Assembly: GCA_900095095.1 (NCBI GenBank)
Contig: FMBT01000392.1
Span: forward strand, 62,001-126,000
Direction of reading: 5' to 3'
DNA: 64,000 nucleotides
DNA from: Fragilariopsis cylindrus CCMP1102
Lineage: Eukaryota > Bacillariophyta > Bacillariophyceae > Bacillariales > Bacillariaceae
Position numbers and translations under genes: made by a program. The notes under the pieces were generated by a model. The model worked only from the letters and a program-made list of their open reading frames with translations, was not told where the DNA came from and searched no databases. Below are positions 1-10,601 of this stretch, in pieces; positions within the stretch are counted from its first letter, which is position 1, and each line of letters starts with the position of its first letter.

Positions 1-720
1 GTTACTGTGATATGTTTCTTCAAATACTTACGGTTTTGATCCAGTAATATTATTAACCGGAATTTTTAATGCCATACTTAATGGATGTAATGTAGCTTGT
101 GTGCGATAAACACCATTGGATTCATCACGACAATCTAAAGTATTATCATAATTAAATGAAAATAATCCATTTGGAGTAATAAGATGAGTGTCATCATCAT
201 CATCATCATCATCATCATTATCATCAGCAGTAGTAGGACTAGTAGTAGAAGTCGTCGATTTGGTACCTGCAAACACAGAAACTAATTGATCTGCTCTTGC
301 GTATCCCTTTGTACTTAAACATGCATATTTGTATGCGGTTTCATTTTTAGGATCCCAATGCTTTTCACCGTGGCGAATAATGTAAACAACTTTCTCGATA
401 TTTTCATTGATGTTTGTCTCTGCTGCCATTGACGATGATGATGATGATGATGATGATGATGCAGTGTGGTGTAACGACAATGACAACGCAAGCACTGATA
501 GCGATACTAAAAGTAAAGTAATCACTAAACTTGCAGTACTTGTAGACGAATATGTAACGATGATAAAATTATCTTTTTTCTTTGCTGAAGAGGGGCTGCT
601 GTCATCATCAACATTATTATTTTTCGCAAACAATAAATAAGATTCCTCGTTGTCATCACAACTCATATTACAGCTACCATAACGAATTGATGGGCAAGAT
701 GACGAAGTTGGGGTTGTCAT
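1..720 (-). CDS. Histidine-phosphatase-superfamily membrane protein, 5' exon (partial)
   Basis: The gene reads leftwards and leaves the window. The visible first exon covers 720 down to 32 and ends at a GTAAG splice donor (31-27), so the coding sequence continues beyond the left edge. The roughly 229 visible residues have a soluble N-terminus, one hydrophobic segment (about residues 62-83), a poly-Ser linker, then VVYIIRHGEK (about 111-120). RHGE is the phosphohistidine motif of the phosphoglycerate mutase/acid phosphatase clan; the following LSTKGYARADQL segment is typical of the same fold. A poly-Asp run is encoded by a CAT microsatellite at 189-219. By inference this is a type II membrane-anchored phosphatase-like protein. 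The substrate cannot be told, and the second catalytic His lies outside the window. Confidence 0.75.
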
Positions 721-1629
721 AGTATAATTCTAAGCTTCTTTCTGCTTCTGTCCTTTCAAATACGGTAGTCTTCAGATAATTGTGATACTTGATACTTGTA
801 AAGTTACTGTAGTATGAATACATGAATACTAAAGAATTAAGAAATTTGTATAAGTTCGAAAGTTTAAAAGTATCCGATGAATTAAAAATGAATCTCTTCA
901 TATTATTATTATGCGGCGGGCGTATCCTCTTACTTACGTCGTAACGTGTAATTGGTGATTGGACGTGGAACGTGTGGAAGGTAGGAGGTGCCGGGTAATT
1001 TCTTTTTTTGTTCACAATTTTTAACATATTTCAGTTTCTAAATTTCCGTTCAGTAAAAAGAAACTAATTTATTCAATTTGTACCACGGCACATTTCTAGC
1101 ACAATTCCGGCACGGCACAAGCGTGATTAACACGCTGAATTTATTTTAGATTTCCGGCACATTTTCGAAACAAGGTCATAGCAAACTAATACCATGCTTA
1201 CTATATATATATATATATATAATATATGTATGTATAGTATAATTAAGAATGCTTGAATTTTCCACTTTATTTGTTCTTGCCAGCTACGACTATATATATT
1301 ACTGTAGATATAGAATTTGAAATGCTACTCTGAAGAAATACAATGATAATGGATGCGATTCGTTCTGTAAGATTATGTATATCATATCTCCCTCTTCATT
1401 CATTTTCACCTCTTAGTATTTGATAACAAATCTAAAAGTCCATGATCGTTATTTTGTTATATTCAATAGTATGATTGATTGATTGATTGTCTTTGTTTTG
1501 GGTTTTAGCTTTTTCACAATTTTCTGATTCCCTTTTTTTGGTTTAGCCTGAAATACTGCGGGGGAAGTTGATTTTAATGTACAGCATTGTGTATCATCTT
1601 CAAAGCAACAAGCAGCAAATAACAAGTGT
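721..1629. other. Intergenic, 5' flank of the phosphatase gene
   Basis: No convincing gene. It holds the upstream region of the leftward phosphatase and the 3' flank of the next leftward gene. A short TA microsatellite lies at 1202-1220 and an ATTG tetranucleotide run near 1470-1488. Open frames here are short and of biased composition. Confidence 0.6.
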
Positions 1630-2568
1630 TTACTGATCGTCGTTGTTGTTGTTGTTATCATTATTATTTCTTGTACTAGCAGCAACAACAAACTTTCCGC
1701 ATGCAACCATCTTACTTGCAATACCAAATAATCCTGAACTTTGTTCTAAACGTAAAACTCCATCCTTTCCTAATTCTGTCTTTCCTCGTCCTGCTGGTAT
1801 AATTTCAATGTCACCATAAACAGGTCCAGGTGGAACAGAATACGTCGTCGATGTTTGTGTACTCTTTTCTTCCTCGTCTGTCCAGTATACTTTTGAAATA
1901 CTACCTTTCGTTTCGACTGTTCTAGTATATCCTAATGTATCCATACTAAATCTTAAAAATTTATTATCATCAGATAATTTCCATTGACTACCACTACCAT
2001 TTGATCCTGTTGTGAAACTTGATTCAGAGACCGTACAAATACCATCATTAAGAAAATCTAATTGTATCTTAACAGAAGGAGCAGATGGTAATGATAATCC
2101 AGTATCTTTATCTCTAGAGGAAATATTAACTTTACTTCCGTATAAATCACTACTCGGATCACGTTCAGGAACACCTGATAAATAAAAATCCAATGTTAAC
2201 GACGTCCCTATGATCATATCTGAATAATCGATGTTGTTGTTATTATTATCATTGCCGCCCGATGATGATGCTAATTGCGTTTGTCTCCATTTTTTCTGTA
2301 TATCTGTTAGGCCTTCATAATCGTCGACATTTGCTTCAACGTACTCTTCACCAGTGAATATATCATCATACTGGCCTTTTTCTTTATCTACCGATAGGTT
2401 CCTATCATTTGAAAATGCATTATCAAAAGCATCCTTTAGAAAGTTACTATAACATTGTGTGTGTTTGTATGATGACGACGACGACGACGAAGGAATGACG
2501 AATGCATTTGTCGATTCGGCAACAAAAATAATGAGAATAACGAGTTCTATATAAGTATGTTGAAGCAT
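1630..2568 (-). CDS. Unknown protein with plastid bipartite targeting signal
   Basis: Single-exon gene of 312 residues. The N-terminus is a signal peptide (hydrophobic residues about 8-18) followed by STNAFVIP, which fits the A-F cleavage motif that directs proteins into secondary red plastids, and then a Ser-rich transit-like stretch. The mature part has no family I recognise, but residues about 120-300 look globular and constrained (for example LDFYLSGVPERDPSSDLYG and GPVYGDIEII), with low-complexity Asn/Asp only in a linker and at the extreme C-terminus. I infer a soluble plastid stromal or periplastid protein conserved among algae. No function is proposed. Confidence 0.7.
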   Translation of the reverse strand: MLQHTYIELVILIIFVAESTNAFVIPSSSSSSSYKHTQCYSNFLKDAFDNAFSNDRNLSVDKEKGQYDDIFTGEEYVEANVDDYEGLTDIQKKWRQTQLASSSGGNDNNNNNIDYSDMIIGTSLTLDFYLSGVPERDPSSDLYGSKVNISSRDKDTGLSLPSAPSVKIQLDFLNDGICTVSESSFTTGSNGSGSQWKLSDDNKFLRFSMDTLGYTRTVETKGSISKVYWTDEEEKSTQTSTTYSVPPGPVYGDIEIIPAGRGKTELGKDGVLRLEQSSGLFGIASKMVACGKFVVAASTRNNNDNNNNNDDQ

Positions 2569-3137
2569 AATATATTAAGTTATAAATTATATTATTGATT
2601 GTTGGATTGTTGACGGCGATGACAACTTAGGATCAGATACAGCAGATCATTGGCTATCTTCTTTTCCATTATTATTTTTTGTGACTCGTCGGATGGAGAG
2701 AAATAGTTGAAAAATGAATAATTTGCGATTATTGAAGGAAGATACTAACGTTAGGATCTAATTTGCGCCAGAAAACTAAATCATGTCCCGGAACGTGGTA
2801 ACTTACTATCTAAGACGAACTGTAAAAAATAATATGTCCATACTGTAGTAGACCAAAAGTAAGGTGTAAATAGTACATAATGTACTCAAAATTTAGCCAG
2901 AGATGAAAGGAATGAGACTAAACAATCATTACTGTTTGAACATACAGAAAAAAGAAAAAAAGAGAATGGAAAATGGTTCTCTTTATAACATAAATATAAC
3001 ACAGTAGCAGCCCTTAAAGTTAGACTTTCTATCCTCTTCCAAAACTAACTAACAAACAACTCAGAAACCAGAATGAATGAATCAGGATCAACTTTGATCA
3101 AAATAAACAAATAAGAGTTCATCTACATAAATAATAT

Positions 3138-3226
3138 ACAAACAAACAAACAAACAAACAAACAAACAAACTAACTAACTAACTAACTAACTAACAAACT
3201 AACTAACAAACAAACAAACTAACAAA
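3138..3226. repeat. AAAC/AACT tetranucleotide microsatellite
   Basis: Direct reading shows roughly nine AAAC-type units passing into AACT units and then a mixture of the two. Confidence 0.9.
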
Positions 3227-3374
3227 AGTTAGTAAGTCTTAGGAATGGCCTAGTCTATTGCCGCCATCAATATTTCAGGGGTCATGCAGAATCACTGTGC
3301 TCGCATATTTGTTGATTTCTTGAAAGATAGGACTTTCCACCCAAACCACTAATATACTACAGAAGACAAGACGT

Positions 3375-3515
3375 GGTCCAGTCCTAGGCAAGAATGTTCC
3401 TGACATTTTTGGTCACATGCGCTTTGCAATACTCTTGTGATAGAAAGATTATTGCAGAAATCATTCCATTGATATTATGGCAGTGGGAATTCATTCAACC
3501 GTACCTCCATTAGTA
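3375..3515 (+). repeat. Diverged dispersed repeat, copy 1
   Basis: Shares the ordered blocks TCCTAGGCAAGAAT, TTCCTGACATTTT, GTGGGAATTCA(T)TCAACC and ATACCTCCAT with 5252-5425. The copies are clearly homologous but diverged by indels, as expected of an old interspersed element. Confidence 0.7.
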
Positions 3516-3569
3516 TAAGTCAGTTTAATAAAGTAGAGGCATCGAATTAAGTACTCTTAATAGGGAGAG

Positions 3570-3710
3570 AAAGTTTGGGTGGTTAATTCAAGTCAGTGAG
3601 GAAAATTCAACAAGGTTATACAGTGTAGTGATGGCAGGAAAATTTCGAATCACCACAGGAGGTGCATAATATAAGAGAGGAGGATTGCAAATCAAATCAT
3701 AGATTAGAAG
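3570..3710 (+). repeat. Dispersed repeat shared with 44.2 kb
   Basis: Contains GGAAAATTC, then a GGTTATACAG-like block, then GGAGGTGCATA followed by AGAGAGGAGGATT and CAAATCAAAT. The same series, slightly diverged, occurs at 44235-44345, 40 kb away in the same orientation. Confidence 0.7.
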
Positions 3711-4089
3711 ATAAAGTACTGGTACAGTAATGTCTATCATCACCATACTGATTAAATCCAAACAGCACATTACATCACTCTTCACATCATTCTCTACATC
3801 ATCAATTACAACACACTCGATAGTTATTCACAACCTTTTATTGACCCTAATACCAGCAGTAAAAAACTGTCCAACATGCTTTAGAATCTAGTAATTGTCA
3901 TCTTTATGGTGGATAATAACAACTACTTGACTTGTGTCAAGAGGTTGACATTACAGGAAAATTCCAAAGACTGTTATTAGACAAGTTCCAGTCCGTTGAA
4001 GACAACACATACTCCAAAAGCTGTCATTTTCCATAAGTATTCAGACACATGTGCCTACAGAAAAAAGGCCTTTTTATCTGAAAAATCTT

Positions 4090-4125
4090 GTCCTACAATT
4101 TTCACATAGCCAGTCTTACTTGTAC
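4090..4125 (+). repeat. Repeat fragment, inverted copy at 44.87 kb
   Basis: About 30 bases around CACATAGCCAGTCTTA match the reverse complement of 44864-44893 with about three mismatches. A frame reading LQ(F/L)SHSQSYL is kept in both, which suggests the source was coding. Confidence 0.6.
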
Positions 4126-4320
4126 CAAGAGGTTGACATTAAAGTACCAGGCTAGGCTAGGCTCGGACCCGGACAAGGCTGCATCATTACAAAGATGGCA
4201 AAAACTTGTAGAACACCAAAGCTACTGGGCAAGCAAAAAGCATAGCATCACAACAATTGATAGCAACAAGCACAGGAAAACATTTGGACTAACCCATCAT
4301 CGGGGAAGGATCCATGACTT

Positions 4321-4396
4321 AACAACAAGCAACAAGCAACAAGCAACAAGCAACAAGCAACAAGCAGCAAGCAGCAAGCAGCAAGCAGCAAGCAAC
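4321..4396. repeat. 7-bp CAACAAG/CAGCAAG minisatellite
   Basis: Tandem heptamers CAACAAG change to CAGCAAG in the second half. The open frame through it (Lys-Gln-Gln and Ser runs) is a by-product of the repeat. Confidence 0.85.
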
Positions 4397-5251
4397 ACAC
4401 TACTAGTACTCATAGTTATCATCCACAACCTTTTAGTAAACCTAAATACCAGCAGCAATAACAAATTAATTCAACAAGATTGAGAATCTAATAATTGACA
4501 TCTTAAGGTACATTTGTCTCTTTTTGTAGACACAACTTTATATCTAAAATCCCCTCTCCTTTTTTCATAGTTTCAAACCAGAGAGACCAATTGGTCTGAT
4601 GATGTGGTTCGAGTGGTAAAGAACAAATATAAAGTACAGATTTTTTTCCTGTGCTAATAGGTGTGATGTAGGTATTAATAGCTCCAAGAGGAGCTTGTAA
4701 ATCCACTGCACCACCATTAAATTCCTAGTTGCCTGGATTTGCTGACTATCAAAGGATTGGTCCATTATTAGTGAATTTGCAAGGCCTTCTTGGAGAGCTT
4801 ATGATACCCCTCAAATAGGAAACTGCATGTGCTTTCTCATGTTGTAGGTGCAAAAAGGAGGTGTGCAAAAGGAACATACAGTAACTTTTGTAATTAAAAA
4901 AAATCCCATCCACACCAAACATACCAGGGAGAGATGTAGAGTAATATAATAAGAATCAAATACTGCTACTAACAACAACTAATAATACTTTATTTTGTGC
5001 AGCAACAACAACAGCAACAGAACAAATGCATCAGGTACAGTAGCACAGCACTCCACCGCATACTGTTGCTGTCTCCTCTGCTATAGACATTGGACATATT
5101 GAAAAGTATGACACTCATTATTTCATCATTTTATACTTTTATGCAGGTTCATGGACTATTCAAGTGGGATGAGATAGGCAAAGTTTGAATCTGTCTGGAA
5201 CAATCAACTGACTGCTTCCCAGGTCCTTCAAGTGTTGGTTCCATCCTAGAC

Positions 5252-5425
5252 AGGATCCAATCCTAGGCAAGAATTTTCCTGACATTTTGATTGCATGCGT
5301 GATACCTTGCATTGAGAAAATTATCTCAATGTGCAGTAAAGATTGAATGAGAATAGAAGATTCTTCACATCATTATGTCAACATGACAATGGGAATTCAA
5401 TCAACCATACCTCCATCTATTGATA
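5252..5425 (+). repeat. Diverged dispersed repeat, copy 2
   Basis: Second copy of the repeat at 3375-3515, in the same orientation about 1.9 kb away. The matching blocks occur in the same order with different spacing. Confidence 0.7.
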
Positions 5426-5602
5426 TCAACCTATTTAGATCAATACAAACAACTTAATGGATGAATTAAAGATCTCTGTAGAAAGCAAATGCTGTTATCA
5501 TCACTGGAATCAATTTTCCAGTTCCGATTTTGAACATCAATATTTGATTAGAATTATATTACTAAAATCAAAAACGGATCAAACAAGTAACATATCAACT
5601 CG

Positions 5603-5675
5603 CTTTCGTAGCTCAGTTGGTTAGAGCGTGGGTCTAATAAACCCAAGGTCGTGGGTTCGACCCCCACCGAGAGTA
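5603..5675 (+). tRNA. tRNA-Ile (anticodon AAU)
   Basis: A complete 73-base cloverleaf can be folded by eye. The acceptor arm GCTTTCG pairs with CGAGAGT; TA at positions 8-9 is followed by a D arm GCTCAGTTGGTTAGAGC. The anticodon arm TGGGT/ACCCA has loop CTAATAA, giving anticodon AAU, which reads isoleucine AUU. The T arm GTGGG/CCCAC carries loop TTCGACC, and the discriminator base is A. The internal A box and B box (GGTTCGACCCC) are intact, there is no intron, and short T runs follow within 25 bases as an RNA polymerase III stop. Positions 1-72 form a G.U pair, unusual for a cytosolic tRNA. Confidence 0.93.
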
Positions 5676-6087
5676 GATGAACCATTTTGTTTTGTAGATC
5701 CTTGCTCTTTTGTTCAGAGTGAAGGTTCGGAGAGGTTGAGGTTCGATCGATTCTTTATTGAGTTTGGACTCCGTTTTGAACAAATTAAAAGCAATCAAAA
5801 CTTTCATGGACATGGATGCAGTAGAGCATGTTAACGGGACTACTACTACAAATCAGCGCAAAGAGAGAATCCAGTTTATTGTGCAAATGTAACGTGGGAT
5901 GTTATACAGATCAGGACTAAATTGGAAATGCTCATTGAATAGGGCAAAGTTTCAAAACTATAATGGAATCTAAATATTCTATTATGTATGTCACACCACG
6001 AGAATTAAGATAGGCATAGATCCTATTCAATGTTGTTTCTTCTATTATCTTTTTCCTATTCCTTTAGGTTTAATTATAGTCAGCATA
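5676..6087. other. Intergenic between the tRNA and the methyltransferase
   Basis: Nothing recognisable apart from the pol III terminator-like T runs just after the tRNA (5692-5702) and the 3' flank of the leftward methyltransferase. Confidence 0.6.
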
Positions 6088-8163
6088 TTATCTTAGCATT
6101 TCGTTCGTTCGTTCGTTTCCTCTGTTCATGTAAAAGTTTTGAACAATCGAAGGCTGTGTAACTTGTGTCGACCCTCTAAAGAAAAATGTAGATGCGTTGA
6201 GTTCTTTTGTGTCGCAGATCCAGTTATTATTTGTACAGTAATCACGAGAAAAAGTAGTGGTAGTAGTAGTAGTAGTGGGAGAAGAAGGAGAAGTAGTAGT
6301 GACTGCTGCTGTTTTGATGGCTGGATCTTCTGTCATAGTTGTCGTTCTTTTTGTTTTGGTTCCTGCTGTTGTAAAAGTACAATCACTGATATTATGTTGC
6401 ATACCTTCTCTATACCGAGTAGGTAGTATAAATGTGATGACATCTGCGTTCCATTCTTCTTGACAATGTCGTACGAACTGCGTTGGTAAGTCACGTTGAA
6501 TTTTACTACCATGTCCAGGTCCAGTTGTGTATGGAGGCCCTCCCAAACAACAAACCAAAACTTTCAAGGTCTCATCACCATTATTATCATTATTTATGTT
6601 TATATTTCGGTTGTTGTTCCTTGTCGCATCTGTATATGTATCAGCAATAGATCTATTGCTGTTGTTGTTGTTGTCATCATTATTACTTGTATTGAATATA
6701 TTACTGTGGTCGTCGTCGTCGTTGTTGTTGTTGATTGCTGCTGCTGCTTCATCAAATTTTTCAATATATTGTTGTCTGGTCGTTTCTAAAAAATTCCGAC
6801 ATTCCCAATGAATATGATAATCATCATTATCATCATCGCTGCTACTACTAGTAGTAGTAGTAGCAGATGGTGATAAAAATTCTTGTCGTTGCCTACAAGT
6901 TGTAATAGCATTAGGGTCGATATCATAACCTTGAATATAAACTGATTGTGGAGGTATTATTGTTTTTCGTTTCTTCAAGGCATCTACCAATGCAACAACA
7001 ATATCACCATGTCCACAACTTGGTTCAATAAAAAGAATCTGAATACTGTTGCTGCTGCTACTGCTGCTACTGCTATTATTACTATCATTATTATGGCTTT
7101 GTTGTTGTTGCTGATGACGATTATTGTATTCATTGTACAGAGGTATAATCTTCTCCAAGGCACAATCTACTACTCTTTCTGAATTTTCTTTCGAGGCAAA
7201 GTATTGTCCCAATTTACATGATTCCTCTAAGCTCGTTGCTGTTGTTGTTGTTTTCGTCGTCTTTGTAATATTGATACTATTTTGTTCATCTACTACTTGT
7301 TGTTTTTGTTTTTGTATTTGTTCTTGTCTCGTAGTAGTAGTAGTAGTATCATTACTAGTAGTAGTAGTCGACGGAAAAAATTCTTTTGGAGTTATCAAAC
7401 CCTCAGTATCATATGGACGACAAAATATTTCCCATGCTAACTTCATCTTGTCTATTTGTTGTTGTCGTTGTTGTTCTTGTGTATATGCGTGTGCGCGTGC
7501 GTGTGCGTGTCCTTTGGTATTATTATTACTATTACAATTATCCGTCGATGTCGTTGTTGTTGCTATTGCTATTGTTTCTGTACAAAACATTTGTAAAAAT
7601 TGATCAAGTTGCCATAATGATTTTTTCATTTGTGGACAAAATTTATTTGGTAATTTAGGATCACACAAAAAGTGTGGAATATTATTATTGTTATTGCTAT
7701 TGCTATTGTTATAATTTTCTTCATCTATTGTTATCATTTTTGTGGACGACGAACAACATGATGTTCTTGTTCTCCTCCATGGAATAATATTATCTTGAAC
7801 AATTTTTTTCAGTGCTGCCTTTGGAAGAGATAATTGACGATTATTTGTGGAAGATGATAATGATCGAGCTAAGATCAGAAAATCACGTTTTGATCTCCAA
7901 ACAAAACGAATAGCCTTATTTTGTTGTTGTCGCTGTTCGTCTTGGTTAATATTGTTTATTAGTGGTACCGGTATCTGTGCTTGTACTTGTACTGGTTGTA
8001 TTATTGGTAAAGCAATTAAAAATGCTGGAAAGAAATTTCCTGATTTAGGAATTTCAATACGTCGATACCCACAAGCCATTACACCAGGAAATTTGATATT
8101 AGGTATTCTTTTATCATCATCATCATTGTTTGTTATTCCGATCATTGCCTTCGTCGTCGTCAT
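6088..8163 (-). CDS. Class I SAM-dependent methyltransferase, N6-adenine-type, divergent
   Basis: Single exon, 691 residues, heavily interrupted by Asn, Thr, Ser and Asp tracts. A GQYFASKENSERVV block (about 318-331) resembles the GQFFTP-type pre-motif of N6-adenine methylases. SAM-binding motif I, ILFIEPSCGHGDI, lies at about 376-388, an acidic motif II GYDIDPNAI at about 412-420, and motif IV CLGGPPYTTG at about 539-548. Motif IV is normally (D/N/S)PP(Y/F); here the first position is Gly. An N-terminal segment (about 1-60) has a conserved look (GVMACGYRRIEIPKSGNFFPAF) and may bind substrate. By inference it is an RNA or DNA base methyltransferase; the substrate is unknown. The nearest gene, TMCO1, is divergent at 8503. 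Confidence 0.7.
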   Translation of the reverse strand: MTTTKAMIGITNNDDDDKRIPNIKFPGVMACGYRRIEIPKSGNFFPAFLIALPIIQPVQVQAQIPVPLINNINQDEQRQQQNKAIRFVWRSKRDFLILARSLSSSTNNRQLSLPKAALKKIVQDNIIPWRRTRTSCCSSSTKMITIDEENYNNSNSNNNNNIPHFLCDPKLPNKFCPQMKKSLWQLDQFLQMFCTETIAIATTTTSTDNCNSNNNTKGHAHARAHAYTQEQQRQQQIDKMKLAWEIFCRPYDTEGLITPKEFFPSTTTTSNDTTTTTTRQEQIQKQKQQVVDEQNSINITKTTKTTTTATSLEESCKLGQYFASKENSERVVDCALEKIIPLYNEYNNRHQQQQQSHNNDSNNSSSSSSSSNSIQILFIEPSCGHGDIVVALVDALKKRKTIIPPQSVYIQGYDIDPNAITTCRQRQEFLSPSATTTTSSSSDDDNDDYHIHWECRNFLETTRQQYIEKFDEAAAAINNNNDDDDHSNIFNTSNNDDNNNNSNRSIADTYTDATRNNNRNININNDNNGDETLKVLVCCLGGPPYTTGPGHGSKIQRDLPTQFVRHCQEEWNADVITFILPTRYREGMQHNISDCTFTTAGTKTKRTTTMTEDPAIKTAAVTTTSPSSPTTTTTTTTFSRDYCTNNNWICDTKELNASTFFFRGSTQVTQPSIVQNFYMNRGNERTNEMLR

Positions 8164-8502
8164 TGATTCTTACTAGTACCTAGCTAGTTATATCGGTTTA
8201 CTACTACTCTTTCTTCCTTGTCGTAACGATTTGAAAAAAGAAAAAAAATGTTCTTATTTTTTTGAATTTTGATGGCAGGAATGTTAACAACTTTGAAGCT
8301 ATTTCTGTACCATTCTAGATTTTAGAAACTTTTCAAAAATCTTATGCAAATCTTCGTTTTGTTTTACGTTTTTCTTGTCATTTTCAATAAATCAATCAGT
8401 CCTCTATTCATTAACAACCTTTCGCTACGCTAGGCTACCGAATCATTCATCATTCATTAATTCATTCATTCAAGGTCATCATTAAAAAGAAATATCAAAA
8501 TC
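8164..8502. promoter_or_regulatory. Divergent promoter region, methyltransferase / TMCO1
   Basis: A 339-base gap lies between two head-to-head start codons. AT-rich, with an ATTCATTCATT repeat (about 8443-8473) close to the TMCO1 start. No defined element can be assigned. Confidence 0.4.
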
Positions 8503-9334
8503 ATGACAACATCCGAAATTTTGAATATTGTTGTTACCGTTGGTATATGTCAATTAATTATTGATCTACTAGCTAATTATTTTGTTTATAACAATGATCA
8601 ATACGAACGATCAGTTCGATCAATGGAACGATATAAAATTAAATTAACGAAAGCATCAATAGAATTGACAAAATCAGAAAAAAAATATCGTAAAAAATAT
8701 GATCGTGCTGAAACTGACTATTCGGCAAGTTGTGCGGATGTTGCTCGACGACATTTTCTACCAAATATGTTATCATCAATATTCTTTGTTATACTATTAC
8801 GTATTTTAGGAACAGAACATAAAGGAAAAGTAAGTTTTACTAACTTATGTTTAAGTTTAAGTTATAACACCAATACATTGATTCTACCTTGAATTTTGTA
8901 CATTATATTATATTATATTATATTACATGATCTTATTCTAACAATCCCTTATTTTTCTTCCTATTCTTTTCGATATTCGTTTATATTTTATTTTTATTCT
9001 ATAAATACAGGTTATGGGAGTATTACCATTTGCACCATATAGTATAATTAGTCGAATTACATCACGTGGATTAGATTGGAAAGAACTTATAACATTAGCA
9101 GGAACAGATGAAACATTATTAAGTGATACTACTATGCATCCAAAGCAAGCATTTTCATTTATGTTTGTTTATGTACTAAGTGGATTAGCAATTAAATTTT
9201 ATGTTAATAAGGCAGTTGGTACACAACCACCAGCTGGTGCTGACAAAGGTATAACAACTATTATGGATAGTCCTATGGGTCAGTCGGTTATGAAATCATT
9301 TGGTATCGATCCGAATGATATGAAAATGGAATAA
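8503..9334 (+). CDS. TMCO1: TMCO1/EMC3-superfamily ER membrane protein
   Basis: Two exons, 8503-8829 and 9011-9334, joined across a 181-base intron (GTAAGT..ATACAG) in phase 0 to give 216 residues, close to the length of animal TMCO1. It has an N-terminal transmembrane helix (about 7-28), a basic coiled coil (about 37-75), a second membrane segment (about 90-106), the family signature GKVMGVLPFAPYSIISRITSRGL across the splice junction, and a third membrane segment (about 157-173). TMCO1 proteins act in the ER membrane in the multipass translocon and have been described as a calcium-load-activated calcium channel. The splice is supported by the match on both sides of the junction. Confidence 0.9.
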
Positions 9335-10044
9335 ACAAAAAAAAGGAGTACAGTACTACGGCAGATTAAATAAAAACAAAACAAAATAAAAAAGTAAATG
9401 AAAACAAATCAGACGGAAGTAATGATTTTGAATAAAATGGCGGCAATACATTTTTGGCACACAAGACTACACAAGATTACACAAGCATAATAATTATAGT
9501 AATAAAAGGAAAACTAGCTAGAAGAGGAAGATTTGCGGTGGGTCTCGATTGATTGGTTCATCCATAGATTTGATCCAATTGTTAACTGATTAAAAAATAA
9601 AGAAACTCACTATGCACCTTTTCTGGTTTGTAAGAACCAAAATATTAACTACATATATCACACACACACACAGGACTACAGTAGGCACAGTACGACTAAA
9701 AGTATCATTATTATATTTCGCATTCGTATTATAATATGATAGTAAGCAAAATGTACAGGTCTTGTTTTCATATAACGAAGAATATTGAGGAGTTTGCAGC
9801 AGCGTTGTGTTTGCCATCAATCGAATAGTGTAAGAAAAAACATAAGTTATCATAATCGTCGTCACCGAGATGTATTTCTTACTCAACACAAAAGAAAGGG
9901 CACCCAGCACTCTTATATCATTTTTTCCTTTTATTATTGTCGCATTTTTTAAAAGTTTTAATTAGACTGTTATTTATGACTTCACAATTAGTTATATATC
10001 ACATTCATTCCATTCTATTGTTATTATTATAATTATGATTGATT
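9335..10044. other. Convergent intergenic, TMCO1 / SmE
   Basis: A 710-base gap between two genes ending towards each other. It holds a short CA run (about 9659-9671) and T-rich 3' flanks. A 106-codon minus-strand open frame at 9590-9910 has no family features and is not called. Confidence 0.5.
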
Positions 10045-10601
10045 TTATTCTGTTTGTTCCTTTTTAACTGGATTAGCTTCTTGTATTAATGTAATTGAAT
10101 CCCCCTTTAATAAAATTCTACCAACCTCATTCCTTTTCTTACCAATTTCAACTGCATCATCTAATACCATATTCATATATTCATCAAACCCAATAATTTG
10201 TCCCTCTAATTGCATTTTAGTATCTTCATATAACCAAATACGTACTCTTGTTTTTTTCTATGTATACATATATTGCACAATATTTGTATTTATTACGTAT
10301 TGGTATTGCATTGTATTATATATATATTATGATTATATAGAGTGAGTCAAGGAAGATGGATATTGAGAAAGAAAAAATAGAAAAGACAGCGAAGAGTGAT
10401 GTTAGTCAAGGAAAGACTTGTTTTTGCTTAGGAACGATCACGGGTTAACGGACGATAGATCACGATTAACATAACAATGCAGCAAACAAAACAAAACAAA
10501 AACACGCCAACGTTACTCTATAAAAAAATACATACCTGCAAATGCCCAAAAATAACATTGATGGGTATTGTCATCACCTTCTTTACTCGTTTAGGAGGCA
10601 T
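10045..10601 (-). CDS. SNRPE: Small nuclear ribonucleoprotein E (SmE)
   Basis: Two short exons, 10601-10536 and 10257-10045, are separated by a 278-base intron (GTATG..CATAG, phase 0) and encode 92 residues, the same size as human SmE. Exon 1 gives the N-terminal [10 protein letters not shown] strand; exon 2 gives the Sm1 motif ([20 protein letters not shown], then [15 protein letters not shown]) and the Sm2 motif ([15 protein letters not shown]). SmE is one of seven Sm proteins that ring the U-rich site of spliceosomal U1, U2, U4 and U5 snRNAs. The ATG sits at 10601 in the context CATCATGCC. The gene is easily missed because neither exon is long, but the junction rebuilds the family sequence exactly. 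Confidence 0.95.

Larger units (their letters stand above)
2569..5602. other. Repeat-rich gene-poor region
   Basis: About 3 kb with no recognisable intact gene. It contains an AAAC/AACT tetranucleotide tract (3138-3226), a 7-base CAACAAG/CAGCAAG minisatellite (about 4321-4396), and several diverged repeat copies shared within the region and with 43.6-44.9 kb. Broken open frames on the minus strand at 4503-4765 switch frame and look like a decayed coding sequence. I infer old transposon remains; no transposase or reverse transcriptase motif is legible. Confidence 0.5.

Noticed and set aside
674-1027. 117-codon minus-strand frame upstream of the phosphatase
   Set aside because: Overlaps the phosphatase first exon in another frame, with no recognisable content.
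4088-4483. 131-codon plus-strand frame
   Set aside because: Half is generated by a 7-base minisatellite and the rest by dispersed repeat sequence.
9590-9910. 106-codon minus-strand frame between TMCO1 and SmE
   Set aside because: Hydrophobic but unlike any family, and it lies in T-rich 3' flanks.
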